Shown here piece after piece: positions 1 through 4,413 of a stretch of 6,152 nt of DNA. The DNA is taken from contig JASBTC010000440.1 of assembly GCA_030148625.1 (NCBI GenBank), forward strand, positions 1 to 6,152, in the 5' to 3' direction. The notes under the pieces were generated by a model. It searched no databases and was not told where the DNA came from. It saw only the letters and a list, made by a program, of their open reading frames with translations. The DNA is from Sphingobium sp. Lineage in GTDB: Bacteria; Pseudomonadota; Alphaproteobacteria; Sphingomonadales; Sphingomonadaceae. Position numbers and translations under genes: made by a program. Each line of letters starts with the position of its first letter. The first letter of the stretch is position 1.

Positions 1-652
1 GGGCGGCAAATATGAAATGCCGGGCGACGAGGATATCGGCGAGCGCCTCGCCGCAACCATCGGCCTGTCCGCCACGCGCTGCCACTGGGTGTTCGAAGGC
101 GGCGCGATCGATATCGACGGCACCGGCCTGGCCGTGAACACCGAACAATGCCTGCTCAACCCCAACCGCAATCCGGACATGGATCGCGCGACGATCGAGA
201 CGCGGCTCGCCATCGATCTGGGGCTGGATCGCATGCTCTGGCTGGGCGACGGACTGCTCAACGACCATACCGACGGCCATGTCGACAATCTCGCGCGTTT
301 TGTCGGCGTCAACCGGCTGGCGGTTCCTGAATCCGCCGGCCCCGACGATCCCAATGCCGCCATCTACGCCGATGTCCGCGCCCGCGCGGCGGCGATGGGG
401 ATCGAGACGGTCGCCCTGCCCTCTCCCGGCCTTGTCCATCGCGACGGAGAGATCGTCCCGGCCAGCTATATGAATTTCTACATCGGCAATGCCGCGGTGG
501 TCGTGCCCATCTACGGTGCCGACAATGACGATGCCGCCATCGCCGCGATCCAGGCATTGTTTCCCAGCCGCCGGGTTGTGGGATTGCGCGCGGACCATAT
601 CTTGGTCGGCGGGGGCAGCTTCCATTGCATCAGCCAGCAGGTGCCAGAATGA
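1..652 (+). CDS. aguA: Agmatine deiminase, 3' part (5' end outside window)
   Basis: The enzyme hydrolyses agmatine to N-carbamoylputrescine and ammonia, the first step of the agmatine route to putrescine, in the cytoplasm. The frame is open from base 2 and ends with TGA at 650-652, leaving 216 visible residues, roughly the C-terminal 60% of a family protein of about 340-370 aa. Visible family signatures are 'FEGGAIDIDGTG' (about 92-124), the 'NDHTDGHVDN' block with the catalytic-type His (about 260-290), and the C-terminal 'GGGSFHCISQQ' whose Cys (626-628) is the expected nucleophile of this guanidine-modifying (PPAD) superfamily. An in-frame ATG at 17 is internal: conserved-looking sequence (GGKYEM) precedes it and the upstream catalytic core would be missing. 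The stop overlaps the aguB start (ATGA), so the two are very probably co-transcribed and translationally coupled. The family call is confident; the true start is not visible. Confidence 0.95.
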   Translation, partial: GGKYEMPGDEDIGERLAATIGLSATRCHWVFEGGAIDIDGTGLAVNTEQCLLNPNRNPDMDRATIETRLAIDLGLDRMLWLGDGLLNDHTDGHVDNLARFVGVNRLAVPESAGPDDPNAAIYADVRARAAAMGIETVALPSPGLVHRDGEIVPASYMNFYIGNAAVVVPIYGADNDDAAIAAIQALFPSRRVVGLRADHILVGGGSFHCISQQVPE

Positions 653-1497
653 CCGAGATCACAGTCGCCGCGCTCCAGCTTGCGCTGAGCGACGACATCG
701 ATGCGAACATCGCCGCCGTCTCGGATCTCGTCCGCGACGCGGCAGGTCGAGGCGCGAAGATCATCCTTCCCCCCGAATTGTTCGAAGGCCATTATTTCTG
801 CCAGGTCGAGGACGAAGCGCTGTTCGCCCGCGCCCGGCCGACCGCGGAACACCCCGCAGTGGTGGCGATGCGCACGCTGGCCGCGGAGCTGAAGGTCTAT
901 ATCCCCACCAGCTTCTTCGAAGCCGACGGCCCGCATCATTACAACAGCCTGGCGATGATCGACGATGCCGGGGAGATCATGGGCATCTACCGCAAGAGCC
1001 ATATCCCCGATGGTCCGGGCTATGAGGAGAAATATTATTTCCGCCCCGGCAATACCGGCTTCAAGGTGTGGAAGACGCGCTACGGCACGATCGGCGTCGG
1101 TGTCTGCTGGGACCAATGGTATCCCGAAACCGCGCGCGCGATGATGCTGATGGGCGCGGAACTGCTGTTCTACCCCACCGCGATCGGCACCGAGCCCTAT
1201 GACGACGATCTCGATACCAGCCGGATGTGGCGCCGTGCGATGCAGGGCCATGCCGTATCGAACGTCGTGCCCGTGATCGCCGCCAACCGTATCGGCACCG
1301 AGGGCGAGATGGATTTCTACGGCCACAGCTTCATCGCCGACGAGCGCGGCGATTTCCTGGCCGATTTCGGCGCGGCGGAAACGGGCGTACTCGTCGCGAC
1401 CGTCGATCTCGACAAGGTGCGCACGCATCGTGCAGGTTTCGGTTTCTTTCGCGACCGCCGGCCCGAACTTTACGGCCGGATCGTCCAGGATATCTGA
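649..1497 (+). CDS. aguB: N-carbamoylputrescine amidohydrolase
   Basis: This cytoplasmic nitrilase-superfamily enzyme cleaves N-carbamoylputrescine to putrescine, CO2 and ammonia, completing the agmatine-to-putrescine route begun by the upstream aguA. The 282-residue product has the usual length. The Glu-Lys-Cys triad is visible: Glu43 in 'LPPELFEGHYF', Lys116 in 'GIYRKSHIPDGPGY' and Cys153 in 'GVGVCWDQWYPE'. The 'WYPE' and 'MLMGAELLFYPTAIG' segments are typical of AguB rather than of generic carbon-nitrogen hydrolases. I chose ATG 649, which overlaps the aguA stop as ATGA; it gives the family-like N-terminus 'MTEITVAALQ'. A TTG at 625 would extend the frame into the aguA active-site codons and is not needed. 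There is no strong Shine-Dalgarno sequence, consistent with coupling to aguA translation. The C-terminus ('GFGFFRDRRPELYGRI') is complete. Confidence 0.96.
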   Translation: MTEITVAALQLALSDDIDANIAAVSDLVRDAAGRGAKIILPPELFEGHYFCQVEDEALFARARPTAEHPAVVAMRTLAAELKVYIPTSFFEADGPHHYNSLAMIDDAGEIMGIYRKSHIPDGPGYEEKYYFRPGNTGFKVWKTRYGTIGVGVCWDQWYPETARAMMLMGAELLFYPTAIGTEPYDDDLDTSRMWRRAMQGHAVSNVVPVIAANRIGTEGEMDFYGHSFIADERGDFLADFGAAETGVLVATVDLDKVRTHRAGFGFFRDRRPELYGRIVQDI

Positions 1498-1510
1498 AGG
1501 GGAGACGCAA

Positions 1511-1804
1511 ATGACGATCGCCAGACATTATATCATGCACGCCGCCGAAGGGCATGACGCGACGCTGGAAACCGCGCTCGCCGCACTTGCCGACGCGGTC
1601 CGCGCGGTCCCGGGCAGCGAGGGCGTCGAATTGCTGCGCGATCTCGGCAACGAGCGCCGATTCGTGTTCATCGAGAAATGGGAATCGGTCGAGGCGCACA
1701 AGAATGCGCGCAATCACCTGCCCAAGGATGCCTTTGCACCGGTCGGCGCGGTGCTCGACGGTCCGCCTGACGGCATCTATCTCGATTATCTGAAAACGGT
1801 CTGA
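1511..1804 (+). CDS. ABM-domain protein (putative quinol monooxygenase-like)
   Basis: This 97-residue protein fits a single ABM (antibiotic biosynthesis monooxygenase) dimeric alpha/beta-barrel domain, about 5-90. Supporting features are the N-terminal strand 'ARHYIMHAAEGHDATLETALAALADAVRAVPGSEGVELLRD', then 'RRFVFIEKWESVEAHKNARNHLP', where the strand ending in 'EKWES' followed by a His-containing helix is characteristic. ABM proteins include cofactor-free oxygenases of quinols and others of unknown role; I cannot name a substrate. ATG 1511 is preceded by a good GGGGAG Shine-Dalgarno (1499-1504), 13 nt after the aguB stop. A longer frame from 1430 would run back through aguB and is rejected. 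Its position suggests it is transcribed with aguAB, but nothing shows a functional link to putrescine. Its stop (1802-1804) lies next to, or overlaps, the probable start of folK. Confidence 0.85.
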   Translation: MTIARHYIMHAAEGHDATLETALAALADAVRAVPGSEGVELLRDLGNERRFVFIEKWESVEAHKNARNHLPKDAFAPVGAVLDGPPDGIYLDYLKTV

Positions 1805-1833
1805 CGCTGACGGGCGATCGCAGCCTCTATGCC

Positions 1834-2322
1834 GTGGCGCTGGGTTCGAACCGGCGCCACGGGCGCCATGGCGCGCCCGAACGCGTCATCATCGCCGCGC
1901 TTTCCGCAATGGCGGACGCCGGGCTGGAGATCGTCGCGATCTCTCCTATCCTGCCAACGCCGCCGCTCGGCCCGGGCGGACGCCGCTTCGCCAATGCCGC
2001 CGCGCTGATCGAGACCGACGACGAACCTCAGACGCTGCTCAGGCGGCTTAAGACGATCGAGCGCGCTTTCGGACGCCGCCGCGGTCGCCGCTGGGGGCCT
2101 CGGGTGATCGACCTCGATATCCTGCTCTGGACCGGCGGACTCTGGGCCTCTCCAGAACTTTCCATCCCCCATCGTGAATTTCGTCGCCGGGATTTCGCGC
2201 TCTTTCCCCTCGAGCGGATCGCACCGGATTGGGTCGATCCGCTGACGAATCTCACGATCCGTCAGCTTGCCACCAGGCTGCGTCGCAGAAGCCCGGTTGA
2301 CCGCCCGCGAACCTCCCCCTAG
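1834..2322 (+). CDS. folK: 6-hydroxymethyl-7,8-dihydropterin pyrophosphokinase (HPPK)
   Basis: HPPK transfers pyrophosphate from ATP to 6-hydroxymethyl-7,8-dihydropterin in folate biosynthesis. Visible signatures are 'ALGSN' at the extreme N-terminus, 'FANAAALIET', 'LKTIERAFGR', the family signature 'RRWGPRVIDLDILLW' with the Mg-binding Asp pair (Asp93 and Asp95 from the GTG start), and 'LSIPHREFRRRDFALFPLERIAPDW'. The usual Pro-His-Pro is Pro-His-Arg here. GTG 1834 is the only ATG/GTG/TTG start available, since the frame is closed by an in-frame stop at 1768-1770. That start falls inside the first beta strand: the codons just upstream read 'TGDRSLYA', exactly what should precede 'VALGSN'. 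Translation therefore probably begins further up, perhaps at CTG 1801 (overlapping the previous stop as CTGA) or CTG 1807. The true 5' end is uncertain; the family is not. It is probably the last gene of the aguAB-ABM string. Confidence 0.9.
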   Translation: MALGSNRRHGRHGAPERVIIAALSAMADAGLEIVAISPILPTPPLGPGGRRFANAAALIETDDEPQTLLRRLKTIERAFGRRRGRRWGPRVIDLDILLWTGGLWASPELSIPHREFRRRDFALFPLERIAPDWVDPLTNLTIRQLATRLRRRSPVDRPRTSP

Positions 2323-2325
2323 TTG
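2297..2325 (+). promoter_or_regulatory. Candidate housekeeping promoter for tRNA-Lys
   Basis: TTGACC (2297-2302) and TAGTTG (2320-2325) are separated by 17 nt, a canonical sigma-70/RpoD-type spacing. The -10 part overlaps the folK stop codon. Transcription would start near 2332, about 14 nt before the mature tRNA, which suits a tRNA precursor. The -35 match is good and the -10 match is weak. This is inference from motif and position only. Confidence 0.4.
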
Positions 2326-2345
2326 GACGCCAAGGCGATTGCGCC

Positions 2346-2421
2346 GGGCCCTTAGCTCAGTCGGTAGAGCAACTGACTTTTAATCAGTAGGTCGCTGGTT
2401 CGAATCCAGCAGGGCTCACCA
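2346..2421 (+). tRNA. tRNA-Lys (anticodon UUU), CCA encoded
   Basis: This is a complete 76-nt cloverleaf. The acceptor stem pairs GGGCCCT (2346-2352) with AGGGCTC (2411-2417), including one G-U pair at position 2-71, followed by discriminator A and an encoded CCA (2419-2421). The D arm contains 'AGCTCAGTCGGTAGAGC'. The anticodon stem ACTGA/TCAGT (2372-2376 / 2384-2388) closes the 7-nt loop CTTTTAA with anticodon TTT at 2379-2381. The T arm CGCTGGTTCGAATCCAGC carries the invariant TTCGA. It decodes AAA and AAG. I see no intron and no mismatch in a stem. Confidence 0.98.
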
Positions 2422-2700
2422 TTTGAAATTGCATGGTATTTCCCCATCAAGGGGGATGTGATCGGCGCAGTCCTCGTTCCCGATAGTGCTCAGACAAACG
2501 CTGCATCCGTTTTCGGAACCCCGTTGACCACTCAGCCGGCGAATCGCCAAGCCAGCCGATGCGCGCCGCCCGCGGATGCCGAGCAGATAAAAATGGGGCG
2601 ATCCGGAGTGGCTGAGCCGCGCTGGCCGGCTGCAACGATGTGATCACTCCAGCTTGCGCAAACCGCCTCCATGCCTCTCGCCGGTGACGTTTCAGCATTT
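2422..2700. other. Intergenic stretch with no convincing gene
   Basis: These roughly 280 bases separate the tRNA from the sigma-factor promoter. Short open frames on both strands (2458-2643 plus, 2447-2698 minus) lack a recognisable domain, a clear ribosome binding site or the local codon style. A small hairpin, TCCCC/GGGGA (2441-2445 with 2452-2456, 6-nt loop), follows the tRNA but has no U-tract. The 9-mer GATGTGATC occurs at 2455-2463 and again at 2637-2645. The minus-strand frame ending near 2447 could be a gene remnant, but I cannot assign it to a family. Confidence 0.5.
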
Positions 2701-2734
2701 GTCAGGTTCGGAGATTGTCCGGGACTGCGTTATA
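2701..2734 (+). promoter_or_regulatory. Putative ECF-sigma promoter of the fecI-type gene (autoregulation)
   Basis: A -35-like block GTCAGGTTCGGAG (2701-2713), a 13-nt spacer and a -10-like block GCGTTATA (2727-2734) match a second copy at 4348-4381 with identical spacing; 12 of 13 bases agree in the first block and 7 of 8 in the second. The CGTT core of the -10 block is a known feature of many ECF-sigma promoters. Transcription would begin at about 2738-2742, right at the annotated ATG 2741. That implies either a leaderless mRNA or initiation at the downstream GTG 2792. The copy in front of the sigma gene suggests positive autoregulation. This is inferred from the paired motif, not shown experimentally. 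Confidence 0.6.
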
Positions 2735-2740
2735 GAGTGC

Positions 2741-3280
2741 ATGAGTGGTCAAATCTCGGCAGCGGCGAAAAAGCCGGGCAAGGCGGATCTTGTGCGCACG
2801 GCCAACTGGATAACGAGCTATCGCCCCGCGATCGTCGCGTTTTTCCGGCGCCGGCTGGAAGATCGCAGCGAAGCCGAGGATGCCGCCCAGGAGGTTTTGG
2901 CCCGCCTCAGCCAACGCGGGGAGCTCGACCATCATGACAATGTCGAAGGCTATGTTTTTCAGGCCGCTGCCAACCATCTGCGGGATCGAAAGCGCCGAGC
3001 GCGCGCGCGCCCGATCATCGAGCTTGAAGGTGGCGCCGATCCGTCCGGACGCCTCAAATACGAGATCACGCCCGAGCAGCATCTGATCTGGCGCCAACGG
3101 CTGGCCACGGCAAAGGCCGCCCTGGCGGAATTGCCCGAACGACAACGTTCGATATTCCTGCTGAGCCGGTACGAGCAGATGAGTGCGCGCGAAATCGCCC
3201 AGGCGCTCGGCATTTCCCAACGTGCGGTCGAAAAGCATATCGGCCGTGCCCTGGCGCATCTTCGAGAGAGATTATCATGA
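2741..3280 (+). CDS. ECF RNA polymerase sigma factor, FecI type
   Basis: This 179-residue cytoplasmic sigma-70-family factor directs RNA polymerase to the genes of a cell-surface signalling regulon. Region 2 is visible at about 22-90 ('YRPAIVAFFRRRLEDRSEAEDAAQEVLARL', then 'VEGYVFQAAANHLRDRKRR', the core-binding and -10 recognition helices). Region 4 is at about 125-178 ('LAELPERQRSIFLLSRYEQMSAREIAQALGISQRAVEKHIGRALAHLRERL', a helix-turn-helix that reads the -35 box). There is no region 1 or 3, as in ECF factors. ATG 2741 is the first in-frame ATG downstream of the putative promoter, but it has only a weak ribosome binding site and lies at the predicted transcription start. GTG 2792, preceded by AAGGCGG (2780-2786), would give a 162-residue protein still covering region 2 and is a serious alternative. 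The stop overlaps the anti-sigma gene (ATGA), so the pair is co-translated. Confidence 0.92.
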   Translation: MSGQISAAAKKPGKADLVRTANWITSYRPAIVAFFRRRLEDRSEAEDAAQEVLARLSQRGELDHHDNVEGYVFQAAANHLRDRKRRARARPIIELEGGADPSGRLKYEITPEQHLIWRQRLATAKAALAELPERQRSIFLLSRYEQMSAREIAQALGISQRAVEKHIGRALAHLRERLS

Positions 3281-4344
3281 GATCGCCGCCCGCTCCTCCG
3301 TCGTCGCCCGAAAATGCCGCGCTTTGGTGGGCCACCCGGCGTCTCGCCGATCCCGATCGGACGTCGGACGACGATCGCGCCTTTTCGCAATGGCTCGAAC
3401 ACGCGGGCAATGCCGAGGCTTGGGAGAGGCTGCAGGCGCGCGATGCAGTGCTGGAGGCGCTGGCCGGCGATCCGGACATCCGCGCGATGCGGCGCGAGGC
3501 ACTGGCGCAGATCCGTACACCGGCCGCACGCGGCCGCATGCACTTCCTGATTCCGGCGCTGGCGGCCAGCATCGCGACGCTGATCGCGATTCCAGCGCTC
3601 TGGCCCGACGACCGGGCCAACCCAGCAGGAACGGGCGTAACGACCGAACGGGCGTTGCGCCTGGCCACCGCCAAGGGAGAGCGTCGAACCTTCATCCTGA
3701 AGGACGGATCGCGCATCTCGCTGAATGCCGAGACCATCATCGAAGCCCGCTATTCCGCGGACGCGCGTGACCTGCGCCTGCTGTCAGGCCAAGCGCTCTT
3801 CCATGTGGCGCGCGACAGCAACCGCCCCTTCACCGTGTCGGCTGCCAGCCAGATCGTGACGGCGACGGGCACCGCGTTCGACGTCGCCGTCCGCCGCAAC
3901 GGCTCTGTCCGGGTGTTGCTGCTCGAGGGGCATGTCCGTATCGAGCCGTCGCGGCGCAGCGGCCTGGCGCGGCTTATCCCGGCGCTCGCGCGGGAGACTC
4001 TTGATCCGGGCCAGCAATTGACCGCATCGGCCAGCGCGACGCCCGAAATCGGCGTCGGCGACGTCGAGCAGGCGACCGCTTGGAATCGCGGGCTCGTCAT
4101 CCTGCGCGACGAACCACTCGGCGATGCGCTCGACGCGTTCAATCGCTATGCTGATCGTCAGATCGTCGCGGTCGGGCCGGATCTTCAGGATTTGAAGGTT
4201 AGCGGCATGTTCGCCGCCGATGCCAGCAGCGATTTCCTGCTCGCACTCCAAAATCTCTACCCGATCAGCGTCGACGACAGCGGACGCAATATCGTCATAC
4301 GCTGGCGTTCCGCGCCGCAGTCCCCGCCCCCGCGAAAAATCTGA
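3277..4344 (+). CDS. FecR-type inner-membrane anti-sigma/signal-transfer protein
   Basis: This 355-residue protein is the partner of the upstream sigma factor. Family members hold the sigma factor through a cytoplasmic N-terminus and receive the receptor's signal through a periplasmic C-terminus. Visible layout: cytoplasmic DUF4880-like segment, about 13-55 ('ALWWATRRLADPDRTSDDDRAFSQWL...'); one membrane helix, about 88-109 ('MHFLIPALAASIATLIAIPALW'); periplasmic FecR domain, about 124-225, with 'LKDGSRISLNAET', 'LLSGQALFHVARDSNRPFTV' and 'VTATGTAFDVAV'; and a C-terminal STN-like domain, about 269-346 ('RGLVILRDEPLGDALDAFNRYADRQI...'). Gly198-Thr199 in 'ATGTAFDV' corresponds to the conserved Gly-Thr where self-cleavage has been described in FecR-like regulators such as FoxR. 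The start ATG overlaps the sigma stop by 4 nt and has a GAGAGA ribosome site. It is complete, with no frameshift seen. Confidence 0.93.
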   Translation: MRSPPAPPSSPENAALWWATRRLADPDRTSDDDRAFSQWLEHAGNAEAWERLQARDAVLEALAGDPDIRAMRREALAQIRTPAARGRMHFLIPALAASIATLIAIPALWPDDRANPAGTGVTTERALRLATAKGERRTFILKDGSRISLNAETIIEARYSADARDLRLLSGQALFHVARDSNRPFTVSAASQIVTATGTAFDVAVRRNGSVRVLLLEGHVRIEPSRRSGLARLIPALARETLDPGQQLTASASATPEIGVGDVEQATAWNRGLVILRDEPLGDALDAFNRYADRQIVAVGPDLQDLKVSGMFAADASSDFLLALQNLYPISVDDSGRNIVIRWRSAPQSPPPRKI

Positions 4345-4347
4345 CCC

Positions 4348-4381
4348 GTCCGGTTCGGAGCTGGCGCGGCCCCGCGTTCTA
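4348..4381 (+). promoter_or_regulatory. Putative ECF-sigma promoter of the TonB receptor gene
   Basis: GTCCGGTTCGGAG (4348-4360), 13 nt, then GCGTTCTA (4374-4381) repeats the element found upstream of the sigma gene with exactly the same spacing; 25 of 34 positions agree overall and the two blocks are nearly identical. The predicted start near 4388 leaves a leader of about 26 nt that contains the strong ribosome site of the receptor gene. Its presence here implies the receptor has its own transcript in addition to any read-through from fecR. The sigma factor recognising it is inferred to be the neighbouring FecI-type protein. Confidence 0.65.
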
Positions 4382-4400
4382 CTCCTCGGGAAAGAAATAA

Positions 4401-4410
4401 AAGGGGGGAG
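4401..4410 (+). promoter_or_regulatory. Strong Shine-Dalgarno of the TonB receptor gene
   Basis: AAGGGGGGAG ends 3 nt before ATG 4414. This purine-rich site decides the start of the receptor, and the first residues after it form a clean signal peptide. It is far stronger than the sites of the other genes in the window, which fits high-level production of an outer-membrane protein. Confidence 0.7.
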
Positions 4411-4413
4411 ATC

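Noticed and set aside
511..1428. Long minus-strand open frame (305 codons) opposite aguA/aguB
   Set aside because: It lies antisense to two well-identified enzymes with intact motifs. High-GC codon bias routinely opens the opposite frame, and its translation shows no domain.
2441..2456. Small hairpin TCCCC/GGGGA downstream of tRNA-Lys as a terminator
   Set aside because: Only 5 bp, and no following run of T, so a rho-independent terminator cannot be supported.
2458..2643. Plus-strand 61-codon frame after the tRNA
   Set aside because: No ribosome binding site, no domain and a composition unlike its neighbours; short enough to arise by chance.
2447..2698. Minus-strand 83-codon frame in the gene-poor stretch
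   Set aside because: It could be a gene remnant, but there is no family signature, no convincing ribosome site, and its 5' end would run into the sigma promoter region. Left unannotated as a gene.
3183..3770. Plus-strand 195-codon frame spanning the sigma end and fecR start
   Set aside because: It is in a different frame from two genes with clear domains and reads as an Arg-rich shadow translation.
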